DNA of 64,000 nucleotides, taken from NCBI GenBank assembly GCA_963787045.1, contig CAWBBR010000009.1, positions 124,001 to 188,000 on the forward strand, given 5' to 3'. This DNA is from DATJGR01 sp963787045. GTDB lineage: Bacteria; Pseudomonadota; Gammaproteobacteria; Pseudomonadales; Azotimanducaceae. Below the pieces are notes generated by a model. That model saw only the letters and a program-made list of their open reading frames with translations, was not told the DNA's origin and searched no databases. Every line of letters begins with the position of its first letter. Positions within the stretch are counted from its first letter, which is position 1. This document shows, piece by piece, positions 55,153-63,947 of the stretch. Both the position numbers and the translations under genes were made by a program.

Positions 55153-55524
55153 TCAGTTCAAAATCGTATAGCCGCGGTGGCGCAGACAGTTCGCGACTAC
55201 CTGATGGCGTTCGCCGGCCGTCTGTTCGACACCCCGAGCCCCGCCGGTAACGGCACCGGCGCCGGCGCCGCGCGCGGCTCCTTCGGCACCGCCGAAGATG
55301 CCGCCGATCGCGCCGCCGACCACCGCACCGCCTGCGGCATTGCCGCCGACCTTACCGGTTGTGTCGACCTGCTGTGCGTAGGCCTGGCACTCGTTCAGGT
55401 CTCTCTGATAGTCGGCCGGATTGACGCCTTTCATGTCGACGATCACGTTGCCGCCGGGACCGTTCGACTTGCAGCCACCGAGTACCAGCACCAGGAAACA
55501 AACCGACATCAACGACTTCGACAT
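55153..55524 (-). CDS. Glycine-zipper lipoprotein
   Basis: A 123-residue protein: lipoprotein signal VCFLVLVLGGC-K, then DYQRDLNECQAYAQQVD, followed by a glycine-zipper region (NAAGGAVVGGAIGGIFGGAEGA and GAGAVTGGARG), and a C-terminal NCLRHRGYTILN. This layout is shared by many small proteobacterial outer-membrane lipoproteins of unknown function. It is followed in the same direction by the third PhyH gene, 19 bases away. Confidence 0.82.
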   Translation of the reverse strand: MSKSLMSVCFLVLVLGGCKSNGPGGNVIVDMKGVNPADYQRDLNECQAYAQQVDTTGKVGGNAAGGAVVGGAIGGIFGGAEGAARGAGAGAVTGGARGVEQTAGERHQVVANCLRHRGYTILN

Positions 55525-55548
55525 GGACTCTCCGAACGTAGCGCGACG

Positions 55549-56031
55549 CTACTGTAACGTACGAGCGCCGCCGGGGTTGACCGCACCGGGCTTGAATTCG
55601 CCCTCGTTGTGGAACGAGACGGAACGACCGAATCCGCCGGGCATGCTGTCGACGTAGACGTCGCCTTCGAGCACGTACTTGAACGATTGCGTACCGGATA
55701 GCGCGACGATCTGTTTCGCCAGATCGAACAGCGACGTGGTGGCGACGATGCTGGTCGTGGTTTCGCCGAGCCGGGGAATGGTGAACGTCGCGTCGCTGAC
55801 GCCGCGCGCGAGGCGCGCGCCGTTCACGTCGAGGCGGATCTGCATGCCGTGCGCGTCGATCGGTTGATCGTTCGGGTTCTGGATGCGCAGGTCGATGCGG
55901 ATGCGTTGCTCCAATGGCGACCCTTCGGTGGGCTGCAAGCCGATCACGAACACATCGACCGGCTTGTACTGCGCGCAACCGGCGAGCGAGACCAGCACGA
56001 GCGCGAGATACGAAGCGGTGCGCGACAGCAT
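55549..56031 (-). CDS. LEA14-like (WHy domain) lipoprotein
   Basis: A 160-residue lipoprotein from ATG 56031 (or 56037): signal MLSRTASYLALVLVSLAGC. The mature part (LQPTEGSPLEQRIRIDLRIQNPNDQPIDAHGMQIRLDVNG) has the water-stress/LEA type 2 beta-sandwich pattern, with an NPNDQ turn. Likely an outer-membrane-associated, stress-related protein. Role not established. It precedes the glycine-zipper gene in the same direction, 24 bases away, and is divergent from the acyl-CoA dehydrogenase. Confidence 0.82.
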   Translation of the reverse strand: MLSRTASYLALVLVSLAGCAQYKPVDVFVIGLQPTEGSPLEQRIRIDLRIQNPNDQPIDAHGMQIRLDVNGARLARGVSDATFTIPRLGETTTSIVATTSLFDLAKQIVALSGTQSFKYVLEGDVYVDSMPGGFGRSVSFHNEGEFKPGAVNPGGARTLQ

Positions 56032-56101
56032 TGGCAAACCTTGCGATGTTCGAAGCAGCGGGCTTAGTGTACCCGTTCACTTGGAAGGCAAGGGGAGAGT
56101 C

Positions 56102-57298
56102 ATGCTGAATCTGTCGATACCCGAACACATCGAACCGCTCCGCAACAAAGTTCTGCAGTTCATCGAAGAGCGCATCTATCCGGTGGAGAAGGAACTGTTC
56201 GAAACCGATCGCGACGGCCGTCGCGACACGATGCAGAAGTTGATGAAAGAAGCAAAAGCGCAAGGTCTGTGGGCGCTCGGGCATCCGGAAGAAATCGGCG
56301 GCGGCGGCTTGCCGTTCATGGACTACGTGTTCATCAACGAAGTGGTCGGCCGTTCGGCCGCCGCGACGGTTGCGCTCGGCACGCACTCGTTGCAGGACTC
56401 GATCATGCTGCATCGCTACGCGAGCGACGAGTGGCGCGACAAATACCTGAAGCCGCTCGTTGCCGGCGAAGTGTTCCCGAGCTTCGGCATGACCGAGCCC
56501 GGCGTCGCCAGTTCCGATCCGACGCAACTGCAGACGCGCGCCGAACTGATCGGCGACGAGTGGGTGATCAACGGCCGCAAGTGGTTCACCTCGGGCGCTG
56601 CGCAGGCCGCGTACACGACGGTGATGTGCCGCACCGAAACCGGCGTGCCGGACCATGCGGCGTTCAGCCAGATCGTGGTGCCGACGGACACGAAGGGTTA
56701 CAACATCGTGCGCGACGTGGCGGTGATGGGCGAATACGAAGGTCACTACGAGGTGGCGTACGACAACGTCCGCGTCCCCAAAGCGAATCTGTTCGGGCCG
56801 CGCGGGCAGGGCTTCAAGATCGCGCAGGAGCGCCTCGGCCCCGGCCGGATTTTCCACTGCATGCGCTGGCTCGGCCAGGCGCAGCGCGCGTTCGATCTGA
56901 TGTGTCAGCGCGCGAACTCGCGCGTCGCGTTCGGCAAGACGCTCGGCGAGCATCAGCAGATCCAGAAGTTCATCTTCGATTCGGCCGCCGAGATTCAGGC
57001 GAGCCGTCTGCTCACGCTGCACGCGGCGCAGAAGATCGATCAGGGCGACGAAGCGCGCGTCGAGATCGGCCTGATCAAGGTGTACGGCGCGTCGATGCTG
57101 CACAACGTCATCGATCGCGCGATTCAGGTGTGCGGCGCGAAAGGCGTCACCGAAGACACGCCGCTCGAACGCATGTACCGGCACGCGCGCTTCGCGCGGA
57201 TCTACGACGGCGCCGACGAGGTGCACGTGCAGACGACCGCGCGGCGCATTCTCAAGTTCTACGGCGGCGGTGGGACGTTCGATTTCGGGTTGCGATGA
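56102..57298 (+). CDS. Acyl-CoA dehydrogenase family protein
   Basis: An intact 398-residue flavoprotein. FGMTEPGVASSDPTQLQ and VINGRKWFTSGA are the acyl-CoA dehydrogenase signatures binding FAD and substrate. RIYDGADEVHVQTTARRIL is the final family block; QICGAKG-like VCGAKGVTEDTPLERMYRHAR precedes it. The sequence is close to the ACAD10/11-like group, whose members handle long or 4-hydroxy acyl-CoAs, so the position of the catalytic base should not be presumed. The ATG at 56102 is preceded by GGGGAGAG. It is likely tied functionally to the carboxylase nearby, though that is inference. Confidence 0.9.
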   Translation: MLNLSIPEHIEPLRNKVLQFIEERIYPVEKELFETDRDGRRDTMQKLMKEAKAQGLWALGHPEEIGGGGLPFMDYVFINEVVGRSAAATVALGTHSLQDSIMLHRYASDEWRDKYLKPLVAGEVFPSFGMTEPGVASSDPTQLQTRAELIGDEWVINGRKWFTSGAAQAAYTTVMCRTETGVPDHAAFSQIVVPTDTKGYNIVRDVAVMGEYEGHYEVAYDNVRVPKANLFGPRGQGFKIAQERLGPGRIFHCMRWLGQAQRAFDLMCQRANSRVAFGKTLGEHQQIQKFIFDSAAEIQASRLLTLHAAQKIDQGDEARVEIGLIKVYGASMLHNVIDRAIQVCGAKGVTEDTPLERMYRHARFARIYDGADEVHVQTTARRILKFYGGGGTFDFGLR

Positions 57299-57329
57299 GC
57301 GCAGTAACCGTTCGACGCGCAGGCTCGAA

Positions 57330-57719
57330 ATGATCGAGGGAGCCTGTCACTGCGGTGCGGTCAAGTGGCAGTTCAGCGCGGTTGCGGAAGGCGCGACCGC
57401 GTGCAACTGCACGATCTGTCGCCGCTATGGCGCGTTGTGGATCTACGACTTCGAGAACGAAGGCGTTACCGCTTCGGGCCCAACGACCATCTACATCCGC
57501 GGCAAGGCGATCGAGTTTCACTTCTGTTCCCACTGCGGTTGCGTGACCCACTGGCGCTCGCAGGTGGCGGGCGAAGGCGGGCGCCGTCGCATGGCGGTGA
57601 ACGTGCGGCTGTCCGAACCCGCGTCGGTCGCGCAGCTGCCGATCGATCATTTCGAAGGACTCGATCGCTTCGAAGACTTGCCGCGCGATGGTCGATGCGT
57701 GGCCGACTACTGGTTCTGA
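57330..57719 (+). CDS. GFA family zinc protein
   Basis: A 129-residue protein with the GFA (glutathione-dependent formaldehyde-activating enzyme-like) zinc ligands: CHCGAVKW, CNCTICRRYGALW, and FHFCSHCGCVTHW. Despite the family name most members have no demonstrated activity with formaldehyde. ATG 57330 lies 31 bases after the acyl-CoA dehydrogenase, so co-transcription is likely. Confidence 0.88.
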   Translation: MIEGACHCGAVKWQFSAVAEGATACNCTICRRYGALWIYDFENEGVTASGPTTIYIRGKAIEFHFCSHCGCVTHWRSQVAGEGGRRRMAVNVRLSEPASVAQLPIDHFEGLDRFEDLPRDGRCVADYWF

Positions 57720-57760
57720 CGTGCGCGGCGCGATCAGGTGGATGCGCGGCTGATCCGGGG

Positions 57761-58009
57761 CTATTCGGACCGGGCGTGACGGTGACTGATCTGCAGCGCG
57801 AGCAACGGCAGGATGTCGCCTTTATTGGTTGGCGATCGCAGCGAGGCGCCGTCGTTGATGCGGTGCGCAGCACTGAAGCCGGGCATCGAGACCGTGAGAA
57901 GCCGGTGTCGGCGATCGAAGAACCACGCGCATAGCGGTACGACTTCGCCCGGTCTCCACCAGGCGCCCGCCGTCGAGCCATCGGGCGTGTCGGTGTAGTG
58001 ATGTTGCAT
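57761..58009 (-). CDS. Possible small protein, unknown function
   Basis: An 82-residue frame from ATG 58009 (or 93 residues from 58042): MQHHYTDTPDGSTAGAWWRP, then VVPLCAWFFDRRHRLLTVSM and ILPLLALQISHRHARSE. The composition is less arginine-rich than the antisense frames around it, and the aromatic pattern looks protein-like. I do not recognise a family and no clear ribosome-binding site is visible. It occupies most of the 491-base gap between the GFA and MEDS genes, which otherwise shows nothing I can identify. Confidence 0.4.
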   Translation of the reverse strand: MQHHYTDTPDGSTAGAWWRPGEVVPLCAWFFDRRHRLLTVSMPGFSAAHRINDGASLRSPTNKGDILPLLALQISHRHARSE

Positions 58010-58210
58010 CGCGTGGTCTCCTGCGCAGTCGAAACCGAGCATATCGGTCGACCCCGTAACACTTCGTCAGACCGTCGTACGCGGCTTGTAAAATGCTGCG
58101 CCGCGTCTCAATTGCGCAAGGTGCCTCCAAAGGCAATCGGGGTAGGTGTCGTCCTACGTACGCCTCGTCGATTCGGGCGTATCGTTACGGGTGTTCCCAA
58201 TGGTTACGAA

Positions 58211-58804
58211 ATGAGCCAGAACCCCCAGACAACGGCCCGCGCCATTTCGCTGCAGTTCTACAAGGCGGTCGCGCCGCTCGTGAACGAGCTCGGGCGCGCG
58301 ATGGCCGTTGCGCTGGATCAAGGTCACGCGACGATGCTGGTCGTCACCGACGCCACCCGGCAGATGCTCGAAGAGCAGCTGATCAAGCGGGGCATCGACG
58401 TCGGCGCCAGTCGGCGTTGCGGGCAATACGTCTTTCTCGACGGCTTGCGCACGCTCGAGAAATGCGTGGCCGACGGAGAGTCGGATCCGGCCCGATTCGA
58501 GGAGATCGTCGGACGCCCCGTCGAGCGCCTCGTGCGCGAATACCCCGGTGTGTGGTTGTACGGCGAACTGGCGGCCATTCTGTGGGCGGAGGGTTACCCA
58601 CAGGGCGCGCTGGAGGTCGACAAGCTGTGGGCATCGCTCGCCGAGGAGCGGCCCGTGGTGTTGTGCGTCGCCTTCCCGGTGGAAGCGCTGACGTGGCCAA
58701 TCGTCGTGGATGCACTGCAACAGTCGGTGGCCGATCAGGTCCGCGCGATGGCACAAGGAAGCGCGATCGCGCTCGCCGTGCATCGCGGTCCGACGAACGA
58801 CTGA
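58211..58804 (+). CDS. MEDS-domain protein
   Basis: A 197-residue cytoplasmic protein. FYKAVAPLVNELGRAMAVAL, ATMLVVTDATRQMLEEQLIKRG, GQYVFLDGLRTLEKCVADG, FEEIVGRPVERL, and LYGELAAILWAEGYPQGALEVDKLW are the sequential blocks of the MEDS sensory domain known from DcmR and often found with kinase or helix-turn-helix parts. Here it stands alone, without an output domain. A stand-alone sensor or binding protein; its signal and partner are unknown. Confidence 0.75.
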   Translation: MSQNPQTTARAISLQFYKAVAPLVNELGRAMAVALDQGHATMLVVTDATRQMLEEQLIKRGIDVGASRRCGQYVFLDGLRTLEKCVADGESDPARFEEIVGRPVERLVREYPGVWLYGELAAILWAEGYPQGALEVDKLWASLAEERPVVLCVAFPVEALTWPIVVDALQQSVADQVRAMAQGSAIALAVHRGPTND

Positions 58805-58841
58805 CCTCGACCCGATCGAATCGCCGACTAGATTGTGCCCG

Positions 58842-59342
58842 TTAACGTGCGGCGGGCGGTACCAGCGGAATCGAGCGCGCGATCGTGAACGCCTGCATGG
58901 CATCGAGCTTCTGTTCGGTCTGCATCGCGCGGACGACCAATGCCGCCGGCAATACCTTCTCGAACTTGCCTAGATACTCCTCTTTCAGTTCGAGGCGGCG
59001 CTTGTCGATATCGAGATAAGTGCGCGCGAGTTGCTTCGCGGCATCATCGGTCATCGAGCTGTATTCGCTCGAGTACGTCTTGATCAGCTCCGCGAGACGC
59101 TCGTTCTGTTTGGTGACTTCGGCGCGATACTTCAGATACACCGGCCAGAACGCATTGCCTTGCGCTTCGGTGAGCGGCAGGTTCGCGGCCACCGTCGCCT
59201 GCCGGCTTTGTTCGGTGAGGTTCCGTGCGATCTGCACGTCGCGTTCATAAGCACCGTCGGTCGGCGGAAGTGGCGCCGCCTCTTCGGCACATGCGAGCGA
59301 CGCCCACAGGATCAACACCAACGCGGTCGGGATGCGGGTCAT
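58842..59342 (-). CDS. Secreted helical protein, unknown function
   Basis: A 166-residue protein from ATG 59342 with a signal peptide (MTRIPTALVLILWASLACA). The mature part is helical and charged: LTEAQGNAFWPVYLKYRAEV, NERLAELIKTYSSEYSSMTD, ARTYLDIDKRRLELKEEYLG and KVLPALVVRAMQTEQ-like. The LTEAQ-FWP-Y pattern recalls Spy/CpxP-like periplasmic proteins that bind unfolded chains, but I cannot assign it firmly. A single gene between convergent and divergent neighbours. Confidence 0.72.
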   Translation of the reverse strand: MTRIPTALVLILWASLACAEEAAPLPPTDGAYERDVQIARNLTEQSRQATVAANLPLTEAQGNAFWPVYLKYRAEVTKQNERLAELIKTYSSEYSSMTDDAAKQLARTYLDIDKRRLELKEEYLGKFEKVLPAALVVRAMQTEQKLDAMQAFTIARSIPLVPPAAR

Positions 59343-59405
59343 GTTCTTGTCCTTGCTCGAAAGTCCGGCGATGCTAGTCCGCGGCGCCGCCTTGCTCAAC
59401 TGCGC

Positions 59406-59837
59406 GTGACCGCGGTGAAACTGCACGGATCCATCAACCACGTTTCCATCGTCGTTTCTCAACTGGACGAGGCGATGGCGTTTCTCGGTCCGTTCCTCGA
59501 GTTTTTCGGATACACCGCCGGTGCACCGTCGCCGTACGCCGGTACGCGCGTGGCGGTGAACGTGAATGAAGCCAACGGCATCGCAATCAACGTCTGGGAG
59601 GCGAAAGAGCCGCACGCTTTCAAGTTGTACGAACCCGGGCTGCATCACATCGCGATCAATGCCGGATCGAAGACGCAGGTCGACGCGGCGTTGCAGATCG
59701 TGCAGCGCGCCGGTTTGCGCGTGCTCGATGGTCCGGGAGAGTTTCCGTTCGCGATCGGCGGCTACTACGCGTTCTATTTCCTCGGCCCGGACGACCTCAA
59801 GTTCGAAGTCGTGTACATGGCGTCGCTCGATGGGTAG
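59406..59837 (+). CDS. Glyoxalase/VOC-fold protein
   Basis: A protein of about 140 residues starting at GTG 59406 or 59415. INHVSIVVSQLDEAMAFLGP, FLEFFGYTAG, EPGLHHIAINAGSKTQVDAA and the final GYYAFYFLGPDDLKFEVVYM are the repeating betaalphabetabetabeta blocks of a VOC domain. His and Glu ligands (NHVSI, HHIAI, KFEVVY) are kept, so a metal site is possible. Reaction unknown. It lies seven bases from the convergent EamA gene. Confidence 0.78.
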   Translation: MTAVKLHGSINHVSIVVSQLDEAMAFLGPFLEFFGYTAGAPSPYAGTRVAVNVNEANGIAINVWEAKEPHAFKLYEPGLHHIAINAGSKTQVDAALQIVQRAGLRVLDGPGEFPFAIGGYYAFYFLGPDDLKFEVVYMASLDG

Positions 59838-59843
59838 ATCGTC

Positions 59844-60794
59844 TCAGTCGCGCGGTCGAATGCTGACGGCGAGCACGCCTATCAACACGAGCGCCACGCC
59901 GCCGAGTTGCAGCGGCGTCATCGCTTCTTCGAGTCCGATCCAGCCGAGCGCGATCGTCGACACCGGCCCCAACGCGCCAACGATGGCGACGGTATTCGCG
60001 CCGACGCGGCGCAACGCTTCCGCCGTGAGAAATACCGGCACCACCGTGCTGACCACCGCCATCGTGGCCGCGTAATAGAGCACCTGCACCGGCGCATTCA
60101 GCGCGCCGACCGGCCGCAGCACGAAGAACTGAAGCAGACACGCGATCGTGGCGGCGATCATCGCGTATGCACTGAAGCGCATCGACCCGACGCGCGCGAT
60201 CACCTGACTACCCGCGACGAGATACACGGCGTAGCACACGGAACTCGCCATCGCGAGTGCGGCGCCGAGCAACACGTCGCGATTGCCGTCGAAACTGTGC
60301 AGCAGCACCAGCGCGAGGCCGGCGTAAGTCAGCACCAGCGCGATCAGTTCGCGGATCGCAATCGGCCGCGCGAGAAATGCCGCCGACAGCAGCACGACGA
60401 TCGTCGGATACAGGAACAGCACCAGTCGACCGAGACCCGCGCTGATGTACTGCAACGCGAGAAAGTCGAGGTAGCTCGCGGCGTAATAGCTGAGCAGACC
60501 CAGCAACACCACGTACACCATGTCGCGCGGAGAAACCGGACTGGCAGCGCCGTTGCGGCGCGACCACACCGCCACGCCGGCGAAGAACGGCGCCGCGAAC
60601 GCCATCCGCAGCGCGAGCAGCGTAATCGGGTCCTGCGACCACGCGTACGCAAGCTTGATCAGGATCGGCCGCAGCGAAAAACACAACACGCCGCCGATGG
60701 CGAGCAGCAGTCCGACGGTCCAGTAGTTGCGCGACTCGTCGCTCACGGTCGACCCGGGAGCCGACATCGGTCGCGCGGGGGAGAAGTGAAACAT
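59844..60794 (-). CDS. EamA/DMT-family transporter
   Basis: A 316-residue membrane protein with ten hydrophobic segments in two EamA repeats (LLLAIGGVLCFSLRPILIKLAYAW to VLTYAGLALVLLHSF; LLGAALAMASSVCYAVYLVAG to LGGVALVLIGVLAVSI). A second-repeat end with GALGPVSTIALGWIGLEEAMT is typical for DMT superfamily exporters of metabolites or amino acids. Start at ATG 60794, or 60767 (MSAPGSTVS). It follows the saccharopine-dehydrogenase-like gene closely in the same direction. Confidence 0.85.
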   Translation of the reverse strand: MFHFSPARPMSAPGSTVSDESRNYWTVGLLLAIGGVLCFSLRPILIKLAYAWSQDPITLLALRMAFAAPFFAGVAVWSRRNGAASPVSPRDMVYVVLLGLLSYYAASYLDFLALQYISAGLGRLVLFLYPTIVVLLSAAFLARPIAIRELIALVLTYAGLALVLLHSFDGNRDVLLGAALAMASSVCYAVYLVAGSQVIARVGSMRFSAYAMIAATIACLLQFFVLRPVGALNAPVQVLYYAATMAVVSTVVPVFLTAEALRRVGANTVAIVGALGPVSTIALGWIGLEEAMTPLQLGGVALVLIGVLAVSIRPRD

Positions 60795-60800
60795 GCGGCT

Positions 60801-62025
60801 TTACGGGGTCGTTGGGCAGTCGAGCGTAACACCGGCGTTGCGCAATCGCACCACGAGAACGTCGCCGAGCGCGGTGGCCGGCGTCAGAAATCCTGCGCGG
60901 TCCGTTGCCGCCCGGCAGTTCATCCGCTTGCGTTGCGAGGCCAAGCGCGCTCTCGCAGACGAACGTCACGGTAGCGCGATTGCCTGGGTCGCCTTTGCCG
61001 GCGATGCGCGCCCACGCCTTGGTGCCGTCGTCAGCGGTGCCGACCAGACGACATTCGTAGAAACCGTTGTCCATCGTTTCTTCGGACGGACCGTCGCCGG
61101 GCGCCGGCGCAATCACCTCGACGAAGCGTCCGACGCCCGGCAAACGCATCATCGATTGAAAGAAACCCATGCCGAATGCCGCGAGCGCGGCGCCGGCGTA
61201 GCCGGCCGTCGCACCGAGGTCCCAGAATTCCTGATAGCGGAAGCTGTCGCCGTACGGTTGCTGCCACTGACTCGACAACGCGTGACTGCGTCGCACCACC
61301 CGCGTGTTGATCGGCGCCATGAAGAACGGCGCCACCCAACGTCCGAGATCGGGGTCGAACAGCGGCGCGCTCGGGTCGCGGTTCAGCATTGCGGCGTCCG
61401 AGCGGCGGTGCTCGTCGGGATTCAACAGCAACGGATCGTCGAAGACGTTGCGATCGGCTGACGCCAGCATGTTCGTCATCGACGCGATGGTGCCGCCGTT
61501 GATGCCGCCTTGCGCGCGCTGGAACGCGCGGACGTTACGCGTCGCCTTGCCGGTGCTCCTGAAATATTCGACGAGCAGGTGTGCGCCGAGATCAGACGGC
61601 ACCGAGTCGAAGCCGCAGAACGGCACGATTTTCGCGCCGCTGCTCACGGCCTTGGATTCGTAGCGGTCGATCATCCGACGGACCCACGGCGTTTCGCCGG
61701 TGATGTCCACGTAATGAACGCCGCGCGTCGCGCAACTGCGCACGAGCGCTTCGCCATAGCGCGCGAACGGTCCGGCGGTGGTGAGCACGACGCGGGTCTT
61801 TGCAACCATCGCGTCGATTGCGCCGGTATCGTCCGCGTCGGCAACGAGCACGTCGGGCGCGCTGCGCAGATGCGAGCGCAACTGCGCGAGCTTATCGGCG
61901 TTGCGACCGGCGATCGCCCACCGCAGCTGGCTGCCGACGCGATCGTCGAAGTACTCGGCCGTTTGCGACCCGGTAAAACCGGTAGCGCCGTAGAGCACGA
62001 CGTCGTACGGCGCGGAATCGTTCAC
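60801..62025 (-). CDS. Saccharopine dehydrogenase-like reductase (trans-acting enoyl reductase type; one frameshift)
   Basis: GTG 62025 overlaps the M48 peptidase stop (GTGA). VVLYGATGFTGSQTAEYFDDR is the NAD(P) fingerprint and VVLTTAGPFARYGEALVRSC, GVHYVDITGETPWVRRMID and IVPFCGFDSVPSDLGAHLLV are strongly conserved in the actinobacterial trans-acting enoyl reductase/saccharopine dehydrogenase-like group. Near 60898 one extra base breaks the frame; without it the protein ends GFLTPATALGDVLVVRLRNA at TAA 60801, the usual ending. About 408 residues. In mycobacteria a relative acts in phthiocerol/phenolphthiocerol synthesis; the proteobacterial role is unknown. Confidence 0.8.
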
Positions 62026-62882
62026 GAGGCGGCGCCGCGCGCCAATGCGGCTTGATACAAGGGCATTACTGTCGGCAGCAGCGCCTGAATCGTCTGCACC
62101 CGATTCGCCTCGGCGGGGTGCGTGCTCAGGAATTCCGGCGGCGCGTTGCCGCTGTTCGCCTGCATCATCTTCTTCCACAACGTGATGCCGGCGCGCGGGT
62201 CGTAGCCTGCACGTGCGGCGAGTTCGAGCCCGATCAGATCTGCTTCGCTCTCGTCGGTGCGGCTGAACTTCGTCGCGACCAGTGCCTGGTAACCCTGCGC
62301 CGCTAGATCTGCGCCGGCGCCGCCTACGCCCAGTATCGCCGCGCCGACACCGAGGCCGGTTTGCGCCGCGATCTGTTGCGAAGCCTGTTCGCGCGAGTGC
62401 TCGCGCAGCGCATGCGCGATCTCGTGGCCCATTACGATCGCGATCTCGTCGTCGGTGAGATCGAGCTGCGTGATCAATCCCGAGTAGAACATGATGCGGC
62501 CGCCCGGCATGCAGAATGCATTCAGCTCTTTGCTCTGGATGACGTTGACCTGCCACGCCCAACTGGCGGCGTCGGGCCGGAACACTTTCGTCTGCGGCTC
62601 GATGCGCGCGGCGATCGCACGGACGCGTTTCGTCATCGCGGGGTCGGGGTTCAGCTCGCCCTTGGCCGCGGCGTCGTTCGACAGCTTCGTGTAGGTTTGC
62701 GCCGCCATCTGATCGAGCTGCTCGGCCGAGATCAGCATCAGCTGCGAACGGTTCACGCCGACCGCGCCGCTCGACGTAGTCGTTTCGCAACCGGCTACCG
62801 CCAGCGCGACCAACCCAAACAGGGTCGCGCCGATCCAGCGGCTGGCTGAAGTTCCGATGCGGGCTGTAAAGCGGAAAGTCAT
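62022..62882 (-). CDS. M48-family metallopeptidase lipoprotein
   Basis: A 286-residue outer-membrane-type lipoprotein: basic N-terminus, then LFGLVALAVAGC-E lipobox. VMGHEIAHALREHSREQ holds the HExxH zinc motif and ESEADLIGLELAARAGYDP the third ligand; FCMPGGRIMFYSGLI is the usual preceding block. This is the LoiP/YcaL/BepA-like group that handles outer membrane protein quality control. No TPR domain follows, so it is closer to LoiP than to BepA. First of two genes that share a GTGA overlap. Confidence 0.88.
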   Translation of the reverse strand: MTFRFTARIGTSASRWIGATLFGLVALAVAGCETTTSSGAVGVNRSQLMLISAEQLDQMAAQTYTKLSNDAAAKGELNPDPAMTKRVRAIAARIEPQTKVFRPDAASWAWQVNVIQSKELNAFCMPGGRIMFYSGLITQLDLTDDEIAIVMGHEIAHALREHSREQASQQIAAQTGLGVGAAILGVGGAGADLAAQGYQALVATKFSRTDESEADLIGLELAARAGYDPRAGITLWKKMMQANSGNAPPEFLSTHPAEANRVQTIQALLPTVMPLYQAALARGAAS

Positions 62883-62885
62883 CGT

Positions 62886-63887
62886 CTAGGCGTCCTGACT
62901 GTCGTGCCAGGTCAATGGTGCCAGATACACGCCGCCTTGGTACCAGCCGCAATGACTGACATACCAACAGCCATCGACATCGCGGATCACTTCGGACGCG
63001 TGGCCGTCGAAGCGGCCGACGAGATCGGCCAGCGTCCAGTGCAGCGGATCGCGGCTGCGGAACACTTCGGTGTCGGCGTAGTAGCCCGGGATGTAGTCGT
63101 GACGCATCGACAGGAACAGGTAGTAGAACTCGCCGCGCTGCACGACGAACGGAGACTCCGTCGGCCCGGCGCCGGTGCCTTTCTTCGGGTCGACGAACGC
63201 GAGGCCGCGCTCGCTCCACGACGCGAGGTCGGTGCTGGTGCGGTATGCGACGACATGATTGCCGCCGCTCGGCGGCTCCGTGGCGGTGTAGTACATGACC
63301 CACCGGTCGTCGACGCGCAGCACCATCGGGTCGCGCGCCTCGAAGCCGTCGATGAACAGCGGGTTCTGCGGATGCCGGCTCCAGCGCAGCATGTCCGGCG
63401 ATGTGGCGAGGTGCATGCGGAAGTTACCGTCGCGTTGCGGGGAGCCGGCCGCATAGAACATGTAGTAGAGACCCTCGTGCGAGATCACGTGCGGCGCCCA
63501 CAGCACGGCCTCCGTGTGATCGGCCACCAGTGCGAACGGTTGCTTGCGCCATTGCGGCGCCGTCAGCGACGAAGCGACCGCGTGCGCGAGCTGCTTCTCC
63601 TCGTGCGCATCGAACCAGGGCTGGCCATCCCGTTTCGCCTGCGCCGCTGAGGCGCGCAGCTCTTTGTGCAACGTCGCAACTTCGTCGGCGGTGATCGAGC
63701 GGTCCGCATTGAAGAACTTCTCGAGCGGCGGAATGTCGATCTGCTCGTGCGTGATACCGATGAGGTGCCACACGCCGGTGTGATCGCGCGCAATGGTGTG
63801 GTCGTTGACGTACCACTTGCGGAGTTCGCCGACGCTCGGATCGTAAATCCGCTCGAAGCGTCCGACGGTGAACGGCTGATCGTGCAT
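62886..63887 (-). CDS. Beta-propeller glycosidase-like protein (GH43-type fold)
   Basis: ATG 63887 (or GTG 63947) starts a protein of about 333 residues with repeated blade patterns: WYVNDHTIARDHTGVWHLIGI, EAVLWAPHVISHEGLYYMFY, FRMHLATSPDMLRWSRHPQNP, ARDPMVLRVDDRWVMYYTA and ESPFVVQRGEFYYLFLSMRHD. The ARDPMV and WAPHVI blocks fit five-bladed propeller enzymes (GH32/43/130). A signal peptide is not evident. An alpha-linked sugar or phosphorylase activity is possible; exact family not assigned. It ends three bases before the M48 gene and its promoter lies in the last bases of the window. Confidence 0.7.
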   Translation of the reverse strand: MHDQPFTVGRFERIYDPSVGELRKWYVNDHTIARDHTGVWHLIGITHEQIDIPPLEKFFNADRSITADEVATLHKELRASAAQAKRDGQPWFDAHEEKQLAHAVASSLTAPQWRKQPFALVADHTEAVLWAPHVISHEGLYYMFYAAGSPQRDGNFRMHLATSPDMLRWSRHPQNPLFIDGFEARDPMVLRVDDRWVMYYTATEPPSGGNHVVAYRTSTDLASWSERGLAFVDPKKGTGAGPTESPFVVQRGEFYYLFLSMRHDYIPGYYADTEVFRSRDPLHWTLADLVGRFDGHASEVIRDVDGCWYVSHCGWYQGGVYLAPLTWHDSQDA

Positions 63888-63947
63888 GCGCGACTTCGCT
63901 ATGGTGAGAGGAGCCAAGGTTAAGGGGTGTATTCGGGCAACGTCCAC

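Noticed and set aside
55352..57226. Open 624-codon minus-strand frame over the acyl-CoA dehydrogenase
   Set aside because: Antisense shadow; the plus-strand protein is fully conserved.
60208..63303. Open 1031-codon minus-strand frame
   Set aside because: Its ends are wrong-frame translations of the EamA, M48 and propeller genes; only the middle, 60.9-62.0 kb, is the real saccharopine-dehydrogenase-like protein.
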